A stretch of DNA of 64,000 bases, taken from assembly GCF_000759675.1 (NCBI RefSeq), contig NZ_BAWM01000013.1, positions 1 to 64,000 on the forward strand, read 5' to 3'. Below the pieces are notes generated by a model, which worked only from the letters and a program-made list of their open reading frames with translations, did not search any database and was not told the origin of the DNA. Numbering within the stretch: position 1 is the stretch's first letter; every line of letters begins with the position of its first letter. Position numbers and translations under genes: made by a program. The stretch is from Neobacillus niacini (lineage in GTDB: Bacteria > Bacillota > Bacilli > Bacillales > Cytobacillaceae). Positions 26,201 through 34,315 of the stretch are shown here, in pieces.

Positions 26201-27378
26201 TTTATAAAGACAATTTTGGAGGAAGAGATGTATCTGTTCCTGTCAATGCAGATGGTACATTTTCCGTTAATATTCCAACAAACTCAACAAGAGCAATGAA
26301 TCTATCATTCTATGCAATGGACGCGGCATCTAATAAAACATTCAAAGAAGGTAGAGAGATCTTTGTTACACAAGACGATGTAGCTTATGGTTTCATGCAA
26401 TCTGATAAACGATCTGCAAAAATGGGAGAAACAGCCCATGCGACATTAACTTTAAATAAAGTAAGCAATGTAAAACAAGTTGTTTATAAGTTTTATCATC
26501 ACACTGATGTTGCGTCAATGAATGTCACACCACATCCAAGTTTGGCAGATAAAGTCAATGTAAATGTTGCGGAGAAGCTTTTTGCTGGTAATATATATGA
26601 AGCGACTGTAACAGTTACATTAAAAGATGGAGCAACTCCATTATCAGGAAATCTTTCTTTAGTAGATTTAGGATTTACTATGAGTAACACTTATACTGCA
26701 TACCCTGTAATGTTTCCAGCTTATATACCAAGTGTTACGTATACAGATATAAATAATACGGCAAAAACAGCATTAAGCAGTAATCCTACAATTTATTTTA
26801 TGGAACCAACGTATTCACTAGCTCGTGGTACCAATTACGCTGAGGCATTTACGATTTATTATGGAACACCAAATCAGCAACCTAATCAATCATATGATTA
26901 TTCAAAAATGGGCATTAAAGTAAAAGCAACAAGTTCAAACGGCACGGTATACAATGGAACAGTTTCATCTTTAGTAGTATATAAAATACCTAATTTACCA
27001 CTAAATGATGATCAATACGAACTTGAGTTTAATGTTCCTGGACATTTTACAGTACACAAAAACTTTACAATTGGCTTCAATGAAGAGGGTAAAGTCACAT
27101 ATCAAAATCTTTTATTACGACCAAACCCGGCTATTGCAGGGGACGTTAACAAAGATGATGTAATTGATGTAATGGATGCTTTGTATTTACAAAAGTATTG
27201 GGGTACAAACACTAGAGAAGCAGATATTAATTTTGATGGAGTTGTCGATGCAAAGGATATGGCATTTGTAGAAAAGAATTATTTAATGCAAAATCCAACA
27301 ATTAACAATGCTCCAGTTCCTAATAAGAAATACAAATCTCAAACATTAGAAACAGTGAAGAGTGTATTAGGTTTATAA
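23203..27378 (+). CDS. Very large secreted subtilisin-family (S8) protease with dockerin-like tail
   Basis: Signal peptide (basic MKKLIK then a hydrophobic core), inhibitor-I9-like propeptide (about 60-190), catalytic domain with Asp226 (IDTGIDYNHPDL), His301 (EHGTHVSG) and Ser623 (SGTSMATPN), and a PA insert near 430-560. Fn3/Ig-like repeats follow to about 1300. The C-terminus (about 1312-1365) has two calcium-loop motifs, GDVNKDDVIDVMDA and ADINFDGVVDAKD, the pattern of a type I dockerin. Length 1391 and order recall Vpr and lactocepin-like proteases. GTG start after AAGAGGGG; TTG 23209 or ATG 23212 are alternatives. The upstream regulator region suggests dedicated control. All catalytic residues are present. 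Confidence 0.9.
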   Translation: MSLMKKLIKVTAVLTLSTGVLFSSFPISNHQPVVKATSTDSIEQVLSKLTTEQRQALQKLEVSSQEGLQLSPSVDLESSDNLSVIVEFKDKPTKVAVIEEAANGNSLSLSEAEQKANAAQETFKNDLQTIYKEDLKENKKLFKIKHTYKNSLNGVAIELPANKVKSLLQSKVVKAVWPNNVFKVEPPTSPKGSSDSKKVATEVFPGINKLHDEGFTGKGIKVGVIDTGIDYNHPDLTDAYKGYRAQTGVDPKTISPSSVKGWDFVDNDADPMETTYDDWKKSGLPEKSQSGSTFYTEHGTHVSGIISGQGKNNTDYAVTGVAPDADLYVYRVLGQFGSGSTESVLGGIDKSVADGMDVINLSLGSNLNDPENIESLAVNNAVLSGVTAVVAAGNAGNEMYTLGAPGASALAITVGANDTTQEIAISKATLHGIEEVSADLKLIGKGFNDKVDTLQGQNLPIVSIPNSGSPNDYNGKDVNGKIVLVNRGITALVDKVKEAQKHGAKAVIIANNVVGEGYIPTYLGAGYGMIPAFSVSKEQATVIQSKLGTGTPTFSFDEMGKETVQGSKLASFSSRGPARITYDIKPEVTAPGVSVFSTVPSYMHGADQIGNYQYAYDNLSGTSMATPNVAGVAALLLQANPNLTPAQIKETLMNTADTLNGEYSVYEVGAGQVDPYEAMHSQTRIEVLDETLGSHDKKGNLKTVKDLTGALAFGVFAPGGANVSEERSLFFYNNSDQAKTFDVNVTFQIDRRGSLDADANGVMIETDKSIKLEPNAKKKSVVSIAVPKSAAIGTYEGYVTYTNHENSEETYQVPFAIKTVEEGINPVTMSPQAFTQVFDSAYAGQLIYTNAFLSIKSHMRTIDVILVDGKTNKDLGFVSTLDTLGMNENVNYGVAKIFNGHYYKATGDSEHPFAYDTDLAKPGFYKLKLIGTNDAGRTFSQEAPFYFDNTAPKMTVNSPDVVEYKNGQSTVTITGSVYDNETEEMKSLGMNFNQGSTRVFYKDNFGGRDVSVPVNADGTFSVNIPTNSTRAMNLSFYAMDAASNKTFKEGREIFVTQDDVAYGFMQSDKRSAKMGETAHATLTLNKVSNVKQVVYKFYHHTDVASMNVTPHPSLADKVNVNVAEKLFAGNIYEATVTVTLKDGATPLSGNLSLVDLGFTMSNTYTAYPVMFPAYIPSVTYTDINNTAKTALSSNPTIYFMEPTYSLARGTNYAEAFTIYYGTPNQQPNQSYDYSKMGIKVKATSSNGTVYNGTVSSLVVYKIPNLPLNDDQYELEFNVPGHFTVHKNFTIGFNEEGKVTYQNLLLRPNPAIAGDVNKDDVIDVMDALYLQKYWGTNTREADINFDGVVDAKDMAFVEKNYLMQNPTINNAPVPNKKYKSQTLETVKSVLGL

Positions 27379-27409
27379 ATAATAGGAAGAGAACAACTAC
27401 TTAAATGAT

Positions 27410-27444
27410 AAATCCCCGACTCAATCATGAATCGGGGATTTTTT
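27410..27444 (+). terminator. Terminator of subtilase gene
   Basis: AAATCCCCGA pairs with TCGGGGATTT, followed by a T run. Confidence 0.88.
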
Positions 27445-27565
27445 AGCCTTGTTGTGGATCTCTTGATTGGAATGACATCGGCATTCCGTTTGGTGCTGAT
27501 AATACTCAATTGTGTAGCTGGAAAGGGACAGGTCCCGAACATTTTAGAATATGTACAGACAAACA

Positions 27566-27874
27566 TTATTTCTTTTCTATTTTTACTAATCCTTTACCTA
27601 TATTATCTTTTTCAAAATAGCATATGACCTCATCATTGACTTGAATTTTATCACCCGAATCGATACTTTCAGCAGAAAAAACAATCTTTGTTCCATCATC
27701 ACTTTGTCCGTAGTATTGGTCATCTTTAATTTTAGTGATTTTGTATTCTACCGTTTTGTATTCAGAGGAATCATTGCTTAGATTACTGACAGGAGCAGTG
27801 GTTTGAGTTTTTACTAAAAATAATACTAATAAAATTGCTGTGAGCATTCCAAGGATGATCATTCTTTTTAACAT
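27566..27874 (-). CDS. Small membrane-anchored or secreted hypothetical protein
   Basis: 102 residues: an N-terminal hydrophobic helix (about 5-22) then a beta-rich domain with alternating charged residues (YKITKIKDDQYYG, VICYFEK), as in small OB/SH3-like extracytoplasmic proteins of Bacillus. GGGAGG supports the ATG. No family can be named. It converges on the subtilase gene. Confidence 0.65.
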   Translation of the reverse strand: MLKRMIILGMLTAILLVLFLVKTQTTAPVSNLSNDSSEYKTVEYKITKIKDDQYYGQSDDGTKIVFSAESIDSGDKIQVNDEVICYFEKDNIGKGLVKIEKK

Positions 27875-28015
27875 AATACTAACCTCCCACTAAGTATTTT
27901 AAAAGATGAAAGGGGAAAGTAAATCCTACTATATTCCTTTGGTCTTTCTACCTATAGCAGAATATCTCTATTATATTGAAGAAAAGGATTATTGAACATC
28001 ACTGAAAACTAAAAA

Positions 28016-28130
28016 TACGAACGTTAATAATAAAACGCGCACATAATTCTATCTAAACACGAACATTAATCGTTTTTTATAAAATATTATTCACATTTTA
28101 TTGATTATCCACCAGTAACTTGTTATACTA
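28016..28130 (+). promoter_or_regulatory. PurR-box-like sites and sigma-A promoter of sstT
   Basis: Boxes TACGAACGTTA (28016-28026) and ACACGAACATTAA (28058-28069) carry the CGAAC core of Bacillus PurR boxes; an inverted partner TTCAC is at 28090-28094. TTGATT (28101-28106) and TATACT (28124-28129) with 17-bp spacing form a sigma-A promoter. The CGAA-to-TTCAC distance of 30 bp equals that in the guanine-riboswitch promoter at 63733. Confidence 0.6.
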
Positions 28131-28362
28131 ACAACATACCAATTTAGAAACATAAAACATATATTATGAATTTTCATACTATTAGCATAATATTTATGAT
28201 ATTGTAATATATCTAAAAATTCACTATAATGATATTTGTTAGAATTTATAATCTACTTGAAGAGAGGCAGATAATTTAAAAATAATAGATAGAGGGAAAA
28301 TAGCACTTTTATGTTCTTTTGGAATGGTGCACGATTATCTGAAACGAATGGGGGAAACATCT

Positions 28363-29601
28363 ATGAAAAATCTATTGAAAAAGTGGAATCAAATCAGTCT
28401 GGTAAAACAAATATCTATTGGTTTATTGATTGGTATTATCCTGGCTGTCGCGATTCCCGAAGCAGCAAAACCCGTTGTCATTTTAGGATCTTTATTTGTA
28501 GGTGCTTTAAAAGCCATTGCACCAGTATTGGTACTTTTCTTGGTTATGTCAGCTATCGCGCAGCATAAGAGTGGTCAGCAAACGAATATGAAATCCATTA
28601 TTTCTCTATATCTTTTAGGGACGTTTCTAGCTGGATTAATTGCCGTAATTGTAAGCTTTATTTTTCCTGTTAGTATTACACTTACAAAGGGCGCTGAGGA
28701 TTTGGCGGCTCCAGGTGGTGTAGTAGAGGTTCTCAAAGCATTACTGTTGAACGTTGTCGATAACCCGGTAAATGCCATTGCAAATGCAAATTATATCGGT
28801 ATTTTAGCTTGGGCGATTGTCCTAGGGTTGGCTTTAAGAAATGCACCAGATACAACAAAAACATTGATTACTAATTTTTCAGACGCCGTATCTAAAATGG
28901 TTACATGGGTAATCAAGTTCGCTCCATTAGGGATCATGGGTCTAGTTATTGAGTCAATTACAACAAATGGACTTGAGTCACTATTAAGCTATGGAAAATT
29001 ACTTGTTGTCTTGATTGGATGCATGCTTTTTGTGGCTTTCGTTGTCAATCCACTCATTGTATTCGTAAACGTACGTCAGAACCCTTATCCACTTGTTTTC
29101 AAGTGCGTTAAGGAAAGTGGTATTACCGCATTCTTTACACGCAGCTCTGCTGCCAATATTCCTGTAAATATGAAATTATGTGAAAAACTAGATTTAGATA
29201 AAGATACTTATTCTGTATCGATTCCATTAGGTGCAACAGTCAATATGGCAGGTGCAGCGGTTACGATTTCTGTTTTGACTCTTGCAGCGGTTCATACACT
29301 TGGCATTCAAGTGGACATCCCTACAGCTATCATCCTCAGCGTATTATCCGCAGTATGTGCGTGCGGTGCTTCAGGGGTTGCTGGCGGCTCACTCTTATTG
29401 ATCCCGCTTGCTTGTAGCTTATTCGGTATTCCTAATGATGTAGCAATGCAGGTAGTTGGAGTAGGTTTTGTCATCGGTGTTTTACAAGACTCTTTTGAAA
29501 CTGCCCTTAACTCATCAACAGACGTCCTTTTCACAGCTACAGCTGACTATAGGAAGAGGCTTAAGGAAGGGAAAAAAGTAGATATCAAAAAAGTGGCTTA
29601 A
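28363..29601 (+). CDS. sstT: Serine/threonine:sodium symporter
   Basis: Imports Ser and Thr with Na+ through the membrane. The protein is a dicarboxylate/amino-acid:cation symporter (DAACS) with 8 helices and two hairpins; it carries the SstT-typical [14 protein letters not shown] segment and an NMAGAAVTI motif. With the ATG at 28363 (GGGGGAAAC ribosome site) it has about 412 residues, the usual SstT length; an upstream in-frame ATG at 28324 would add an unlikely 13 residues. The promoter has PurR-like boxes, linking serine supply (precursor of glycine and one-carbon units) to purine synthesis by inference. Monocistronic. Confidence 0.87.
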   Translation: MKNLLKKWNQISLVKQISIGLLIGIILAVAIPEAAKPVVILGSLFVGALKAIAPVLVLFLVMSAIAQHKSGQQTNMKSIISLYLLGTFLAGLIAVIVSFIFPVSITLTKGAEDLAAPGGVVEVLKALLLNVVDNPVNAIANANYIGILAWAIVLGLALRNAPDTTKTLITNFSDAVSKMVTWVIKFAPLGIMGLVIESITTNGLESLLSYGKLLVVLIGCMLFVAFVVNPLIVFVNVRQNPYPLVFKCVKESGITAFFTRSSAANIPVNMKLCEKLDLDKDTYSVSIPLGATVNMAGAAVTISVLTLAAVHTLGIQVDIPTAIILSVLSAVCACGASGVAGGSLLLIPLACSLFGIPNDVAMQVVGVGFVIGVLQDSFETALNSSTDVLFTATADYRKRLKEGKKVDIKKVA

Positions 29602-29612
29602 CAAAAAACTGA

Positions 29613-29662
29613 TAATCCCTTTTGTTAAAACAGGAAACTGTCTTAACAGAAGGGATTTTTTT
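29613..29662 (+). terminator. Terminator of sstT
   Basis: AATCCCTTTTGTTAA pairs imperfectly with TTAACAGAAGGGATT, followed by a T run. Confidence 0.8.
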
Positions 29663-29772
29663 GAGAATTTAACAATGTAACAATGTTGTCAATATCTTAT
29701 GGCCACTATAAAAAATGAAAGATGTATAATAAAAGTAGAAGATAAAGTTTTTATTTTGAGAGGATGAGAAAA

Positions 29773-30207
29773 ATGTTAACGGATTATTCAAGAATCGTAG
29801 TTGCATATGATCATTCAGAATTAAGCAAAAAGGCTTTGAAAATGGCAATGAATTTAGCGAAGCAAGATAATCAAATTGAAATGATTGTAGTAATGGTTTT
29901 ACAACCAGTAAGACCTATGCCTTATTCTTACGGATTTGTTACGGACTCCCAAGAAACTCAACGTGAAGAAGCAAATACCATACGAAATGAAATTCAGCAA
30001 GAACTGACTGAGCTCCCAAACAAAACAAGAACAGTATTATTAGAAGGAAATCCAGGACAAATGATAGTTGATTGTGTGAAGCAAAATGATGCAGATCTGG
30101 TTGTAATGGGAAGCAGAGGATTAAGTGGACTGAAGGAACTATTCTTGGGAAGCGTCAGTCATTATGTCGTACAAAAGGCACCATGTCCAGTTTTTATTGT
30201 AAAATAA
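29773..30207 (+). CDS. UspA-family universal stress protein
   Basis: A 144-residue alpha/beta cytoplasmic protein that binds ATP in many relatives. The start reads SRIVVAYDHSELSKKAL and the C-terminus has the nucleotide-binding GSRGLSGLKELFLGSVS (G-2x-G-9x-G-S/T type). The ATG at 29773 is chosen because GAGAGG stands nine bases before it; the ATG at 29764 overlaps that site. Monocistronic, with a terminator shared with the convergent HAD gene. Confidence 0.88.
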   Translation: MLTDYSRIVVAYDHSELSKKALKMAMNLAKQDNQIEMIVVMVLQPVRPMPYSYGFVTDSQETQREEANTIRNEIQQELTELPNKTRTVLLEGNPGQMIVDCVKQNDADLVVMGSRGLSGLKELFLGSVSHYVVQKAPCPVFIVK

Positions 30208-30224
30208 ACTAATAAAAACCTTAT

Positions 30225-30275
30225 CAAAAAAGCTTGAAGAAGAAGTCTCAAAGGACAACTTCTACAAGCTTTTAT
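30225..30275. terminator. Bidirectional terminator
   Basis: AAAAAGCTTG pairs with CAAGCTTTTA, with a long internal arm of AGAAGT/ACTTCT type, between the convergent uspA-like and HAD genes. Confidence 0.7.
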
Positions 30276-30843
30276 TTTTGGAGACTAAAGGAATAAATTC
30301 AGCATAGCTATCTAAGTGATAATCAGCTTCAATGTTGTGATTTTGAAAGGCAACGGTTTTAATCCCTAATTTTCTTGCTGGAAGTAAGTCAAGTTCTCTG
30401 TCACCTACAACCAAATCAATGTGGTGATTTTTTAAGACATATTCATATGAAGCTGTATGAGTTTTTCTGTCGAACCCTTGCTCTTCAACGGAAACAATCT
30501 CTTTAAAATATTGGGTTAAACCAAATTTTTCAAGGAGATACATGGTAGATTCTCTATCACGATGGGTCACGATTATATTGTTTTCAACCGCTGATAGTAC
30601 ATCCTTTAAATGCTCAAAGGGTGTACTGTACTCTTTTGAGTAAAGTTTATCGATACTTTTATACTCTGCACGTTTTGCTTCATCAATGCCGTAATGTTTA
30701 AAGGTCGTTAGTGAATCAATTTTTAGCCATTTTAAAACCTCACTGCGATCGAGCTCACGCCGACTTAACTTTATAAATCCTTCCACCAGTGCTGGATATG
30801 TATCAAAAAGTGTTCCATCAAAATCCCATAATATGTTCAACAT
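30262..30843 (-). CDS. HAD-IA family phosphatase (phosphoglycolate-phosphatase-like)
   Basis: Hydrolyses a small phosphorylated metabolite. Motif I is WDFDGTLFD with nucleophile Asp7 and Asp9; motif II is the THR segment near 95; motif IV is GDRELDLLP near 158. A small helical cap (about 15-80) makes it subfamily IA. 193 residues. A C-terminal remnant of a close paralogue is at 18310-18440. The substrate is unknown. Confidence 0.82.
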   Translation of the reverse strand: MLNILWDFDGTLFDTYPALVEGFIKLSRRELDRSEVLKWLKIDSLTTFKHYGIDEAKRAEYKSIDKLYSKEYSTPFEHLKDVLSAVENNIIVTHRDRESTMYLLEKFGLTQYFKEIVSVEEQGFDRKTHTASYEYVLKNHHIDLVVGDRELDLLPARKLGIKTVAFQNHNIEADYHLDSYAEFIPLVSKNKSL

Positions 30844-30990
30844 TTATCCCTCATTTCAAAAACTTATTCAAAATATCTCTCAAAAATAATACTGTATCAT
30901 TATCTTTTTCATAAAACCAGCAGGGATTAAAAAACTTTACATATCAAAACTTGTAGACTATTATAAGAAATAATTACATAAAATTTTACC

Positions 30991-31085
30991 TACTAGGGGT
31001 GCCCTGATATACGGGCTGAGAGAAAAACTATTCGTTTTTTAACCCTTTGGACCTGATCTGGATGATACCAGCGTAGGAAAGTAGC
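30991..31085 (+). promoter_or_regulatory. TPP (THI-box) riboswitch of thiM-thiD-thiE
   Basis: Shows the TPP aptamer signatures: ACTAGGGGTGCC, GGGCTGAGA, then ACCCTTTGGACCTGATCTGG and the terminal ACCAGCGTAGGAAAGT. A terminator lies at 31115-31152, so thiamin pyrophosphate should stop transcription before the thi genes. Confidence 0.95.
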
Positions 31086-31114
31086 AAAGTAGAAATTACC
31101 TTTTCTCTAACTAT

Positions 31115-31152
31115 TTAAGTCAGGTCCAATTATGATGGATCTGGCTTTTTTA
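31115..31152 (+). terminator. Riboswitch-controlled terminator
   Basis: AAGTCAGGTCCA pairs with TGGATCTGGCTT and runs into TTTTTT. It forms the expression platform of the TPP riboswitch. Confidence 0.8.
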
Positions 31153-31209
31153 TGTTTAAAAAACTAATAGAGTCACTAAAAAAGGGAGAAAGAAGATGGA
31201 GGTACTGTT

Positions 31210-32016
31210 ATGAATAGGAAAGATTTAAGTTCAATTTTACAAAGAGTAAGAGAGGAAAACCCGCTCGTACATAATATTACCAATGTGGTTGTCACTAATT
31301 TTACGGCTAATGGACTTCTATCACTGGGGGCTTCACCCGTGATGGCTTATGCTCCAGAAGAGGTTGCAGACATGGTTCGGATTTCTCGTGCCCTCGTCCT
31401 TAACATCGGGACATTAAACTGGGAAGTTGTCGGCTCGATGATATTAGCAGGAAAAACGGCTAATGAACTTGGCATTCCGGTTATATTCGACCCCGTTGGA
31501 GCAGGTGCTACTCTTTTTCGAACGGAAATGGCACAAAAAATAATGGAAGAAGTGAAAGTATCTGTTCTTCGCGGAAACGCAGCTGAAGTTGCCAATGTTC
31601 TAGGGGAAAAGTGGGAGATCAAAGGTGTGGATGCGGGTGAACATCAAGGGAGTAGTGTGGAATTGGCTATATCCGCGGCACAAAAGCTTAATACCACAGT
31701 CGTGATTACCGGGAAAGAAGATGTGCTAACAGATGGAAAGACGACGTATTTGGTTTCCAATGGACATCCACTGTTAACAAAAGTGACAGGTACAGGCTGC
31801 CTGTTAACCTCTGTGATCGGAGCATTTGCGGGAGTGGAGAAGAATCTTTTACTCGCTGGATTATCTGCCTTAACCTTCTATGGAATCGCAGCGGAAAAAG
31901 CATTCGAAAAGGCGGGCAATATGGGGCCTGGCAGTTTTCAAATCGAATTTTTAAATCAACTTGCCCTTGTTACTTCAGAAGATATCGATCAATTAGCATC
32001 ATTCAAACAGTTATAA
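31210..32016 (+). CDS. thiM: Hydroxyethylthiazole kinase
   Basis: Phosphorylates 4-methyl-5-(2-hydroxyethyl)thiazole for thiamin salvage. A ribokinase-fold protein of 268 residues with [12 protein letters not shown] at the N-terminus, [11 protein letters not shown] in the middle and the anion-hole motif TGTGCL near 193-198, the diagnostic catalytic Cys region. First gene of thiM-thiD-thiE, behind a TPP riboswitch; GGAGG precedes the ATG. The stop of thiM is 12 bp before the thiD ATG. Confidence 0.95.
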   Translation: MNRKDLSSILQRVREENPLVHNITNVVVTNFTANGLLSLGASPVMAYAPEEVADMVRISRALVLNIGTLNWEVVGSMILAGKTANELGIPVIFDPVGAGATLFRTEMAQKIMEEVKVSVLRGNAAEVANVLGEKWEIKGVDAGEHQGSSVELAISAAQKLNTTVVITGKEDVLTDGKTTYLVSNGHPLLTKVTGTGCLLTSVIGAFAGVEKNLLLAGLSALTFYGIAAEKAFEKAGNMGPGSFQIEFLNQLALVTSEDIDQLASFKQL

Positions 32017-32028
32017 GGAGTGGACACA

Positions 32029-32835
32029 ATGAAAAAAGCATTAACAATTGCTGGTTCTGATAGCGGCGGTGGTGCCGGAATTCAGGCGGATATAAAGACT
32101 TTTCAGGAGCTAGAGGTTTTCGGTATGTCAGCTCTAACAGCTGTAACGGCCCAAAATACGCAAGGGGTTCAAGCTGTATTTCCGATGACAGCTGAGGCAG
32201 TTAGTAAACAAATCGAATCAATTGGCGAAGATATGAGTGCAGACGCTCTTAAAACAGGAATGCTGTTTAATGCAGAAATCATCCAAGCAGTTTCTGAAAA
32301 AATAGAATACTATAACTGGAAAAATGTCGTGGTTGATCCCGTTATGATTGCAAAGGGCGGCGCCTCTTTGCTTCAAATCGAGGCCATTACGGCAATGAAA
32401 CAATATTTATTACCCCTTGCGATGGTCATTACACCAAACATTCCTGAGGCAGAAGTTTTAACAGGGATGTCGATTCGAACGCATGAAGATAAACAGGAAG
32501 CGGCAAAACGTCTTTATGATTTAGGAGTTAAGAATGTGGTCGTAAAAGGCGGGCATGACGAAGACCGACATCTATCGGTAGATTATTTGTATGATGGCAA
32601 CGACTTTACCACCTTTACGAGTAGCAGAGTTCTGACAAAGAATACCCACGGAACAGGATGTACTTTTTCCGCGGCGATAACAGCTGAACTGGCCAAAGGT
32701 TTAAGTGTTTATGAGGCAGTATCGAAAGCAAAGCATTTTATCCAAGCAGCGATTGAAGATCAGCTAATGATTGGTCAGGGTCATGGACCAACCAATCACT
32801 GGGCATATCGAAAAAGAAATGTACTGACAAGGTAG
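32029..32835 (+). CDS. thiD: Hydroxymethylpyrimidine/phosphomethylpyrimidine kinase
   Basis: Phosphorylates HMP and HMP-P to HMP-PP for thiamin synthesis. Ribokinase fold with the ThiD start ALTIAGSDSGGGAGIQAD, VVDPVM in the middle and the catalytic NTHGTGCTFS. The ATG at 32029 is favoured because AAGGAG lies eight bases before it; the upstream GTG (32020) overlaps that site. About 268 residues. It lies between thiM and thiE, nearly touching thiE. Confidence 0.94.
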   Translation: MKKALTIAGSDSGGGAGIQADIKTFQELEVFGMSALTAVTAQNTQGVQAVFPMTAEAVSKQIESIGEDMSADALKTGMLFNAEIIQAVSEKIEYYNWKNVVVDPVMIAKGGASLLQIEAITAMKQYLLPLAMVITPNIPEAEVLTGMSIRTHEDKQEAAKRLYDLGVKNVVVKGGHDEDRHLSVDYLYDGNDFTTFTSSRVLTKNTHGTGCTFSAAITAELAKGLSVYEAVSKAKHFIQAAIEDQLMIGQGHGPTNHWAYRKRNVLTR

Positions 32836-32844
32836 GTGAGCAGC

Positions 32845-33498
32845 ATGAATATTCGTAATAGGGATGCAATAAGAGAAGCATTGAAAGTCTACTTTATTAT
32901 GGGCAGTCCAAATTGCAAGGACAATCCCGCACAAGTTTTGCTTGAAGCCATTGAAGGCGGAATTACCCTTTTTCAATTCCGCGAAAAAGGTACCGGTGCG
33001 TTAACGGATGATAAGAAGGTTGAACTGGCCAAAGAACTCCAACAAATATGCCGAGAGCATCGGGTTCCATTTATTATTAATGACGATATCGGATTAGCGA
33101 TTGCGCTTAACGCAGACGGTGTTCATGTCGGGCAGGATGATGAGCCGATTGAGGAAGTAAGAAAGAAAATTGGCTCCGATAAGATCATTGGAGTTTCTGT
33201 ACATAGTTACGAAGAGGCTATGACCGCTTTAGATGGTGGAGCCGATTATTTTGGAATCGGACCCGTTTTTCCTACGAAAACAAAAGAAGATGCCAAACCC
33301 TCAAACGGAACGAAGCTAATTGAAGAACTGCGAGACAAAGGATTAACGATTCCGATTGTCGGAATTGGCGGAATCACTGCCGAAAATGCTGGGTCTGTTG
33401 TCCAAGCGGGAGCTGATGGCGTATCAGTTATAACCGCGATCAGTCATGCTCCTTCTGTTACAGAAGCCACCCAAGCCTTATGGAAAAGTGTATTTTAA
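32845..33498 (+). CDS. thiE: Thiamin-phosphate synthase
   Basis: Joins HMP-PP and thiazole phosphate to thiamin phosphate. A TIM barrel of about 217 residues with the pyrophosphate/Mg motifs FREKG near residue 45, NDDIGLA near 77, HVGQDD near 98, and the phosphate-binding VGIGGI near 176. The ATG at 32845 follows AAGGTAGGTG; a GTG at 32836 directly behind the thiD stop is an alternative. Last gene of the thiMDE operon; an AAGACTTT/AAAGTCTT hairpin follows at 33497. Confidence 0.94.
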   Translation: MNIRNRDAIREALKVYFIMGSPNCKDNPAQVLLEAIEGGITLFQFREKGTGALTDDKKVELAKELQQICREHRVPFIINDDIGLAIALNADGVHVGQDDEPIEEVRKKIGSDKIIGVSVHSYEEAMTALDGGADYFGIGPVFPTKTKEDAKPSNGTKLIEELRDKGLTIPIVGIGGITAENAGSVVQAGADGVSVITAISHAPSVTEATQALWKSVF

Positions 33499-33531
33499 GA
33501 CTTTATTGACTTTTTAAAAAAAAGTCTTCAA
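33497..33531 (+). terminator. Hairpin behind thiE
   Basis: AAGACTTT pairs with AAAGTCTT around TATTGACTTTTTAAA-like sequence. Moderate terminator. Confidence 0.5.
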
Positions 33532-33600
33532 AGATTGCACATCAGGGGTTGTGTATCCAAATCTCTTGTATGAAAATTTTAATATAGTTAAAGTATCCAT

Positions 33601-34068
33601 GTGACCAAAACTTATGTTTGAAACTGTCAAAATGGTCACAAGAAGGGTCGTTGTGACCAAAACTCATGTATGAAACTATCAAAATGGTCACCAGAAGGGT
33701 CGCTGTGACCAAAACTCATGGATGAACCTTTCAAAATGGTCACCAGAAGGGTCGCTGTGACCAAAACTCATGGATGAAACGATCAAAATGGTCGCAAGAA
33801 GGGTCGCTGTGACCAAAACTCATGGATGAACCTGTCAAAATGGTCACAAGAAGGGTCGTTGTGACCAAAACTCATAGATGAAACGATCAAAATGGTCACA
33901 AGAAGGGTCGCTGTGACCAAAACTCATGGATGAACCTTTCAATATGGTCACAAGAAGGGTCGCTGTGACCAAAACTCATGGATGAAACGATCAAAATGGT
34001 CACAAGAAGGGTCGCTGTGACCAAAACTCTTGATTAAATCCATCAAAGTGGCTACAAGAAGTAAGCTG
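33601..34068. repeat. Nine tandem copies of a 52-bp repeat
   Basis: Units begin GTGACCAAAACT at 33601, 33653, 33705, 33757, 33809, 33861, 33913, 33965 and 34017, an exact 52-bp period. Each unit contains GTGACCA and, 32 bp later, its inverted complement TGGTCAC, then AAGAAGGGTCGCT. Variation is concentrated at unit bases 18-29; the last unit is most diverged. The period is not a multiple of three and the units carry no long frame, so it is non-coding. It lies between thiE and the second TPP riboswitch. Confidence 0.95.
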
Positions 34069-34130
34069 CTATTCGGAAATTGCAAATTACAAAAAATTGA
34101 TGATTCACACAGTCACCAATAAAATTTCAT

Positions 34131-34226
34131 ACTAGCACTGGGGGAGCCGAAATTGGCTGAGATTAGACCAAATATGGTCTTAAACTCCTGAACCTGATCT
34201 GGGTTGTACCAGCGTAGGAAAGTGAA
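34131..34226 (+). promoter_or_regulatory. TPP riboswitch of thiW
   Basis: TPP aptamer signatures are present: GGGGGAGCC, GGCTGAGATT, AACCTGATCTGGGTTGTACC and AGCGTAGGAAAGTG. The 5' strand TAGCACTGGGGG (34133-34144) is also perfectly complementary to 34280-34291 just before the thiW ribosome site, giving an apparent switch (see findings). Confidence 0.95.
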
Positions 34227-34276
34227 CTATACTTACATGAACTGATTTTTGTCGGTAATTTATAGTATAAACCGGT

Positions 34277-34315
34277 AATCCCCCAGTGCTAATAAAAAAC
34301 TTGGAGGGATTTTTT
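34277..34315 (+). promoter_or_regulatory. Sequestor/terminator hairpin covering the thiW ribosome site
   Basis: AATCCCCC (34277-34284) can pair with GGAGGGATT (34303-34311), which contains the Shine-Dalgarno; the helix runs straight into TTTTT and the ATG. It would block translation, or act as a terminator, when the upstream anti-sequestor is used by the TPP-bound aptamer. Confidence 0.6.

Noticed and set aside
28140..28362. Purine riboswitch in the sstT leader
   Set aside because: The leader has no TAATATGG / GACTACGAG signature; only the PurR-like promoter resembles the 63.7 kb region.
33601..34068. 52-bp repeats as a CRISPR array
   Set aside because: The variable part is only about 12 bases and nearly the same in all units, there is no cas gene, and the repeat carries its own dyad. 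Spacers of a CRISPR would be unique and 26-40 bp.
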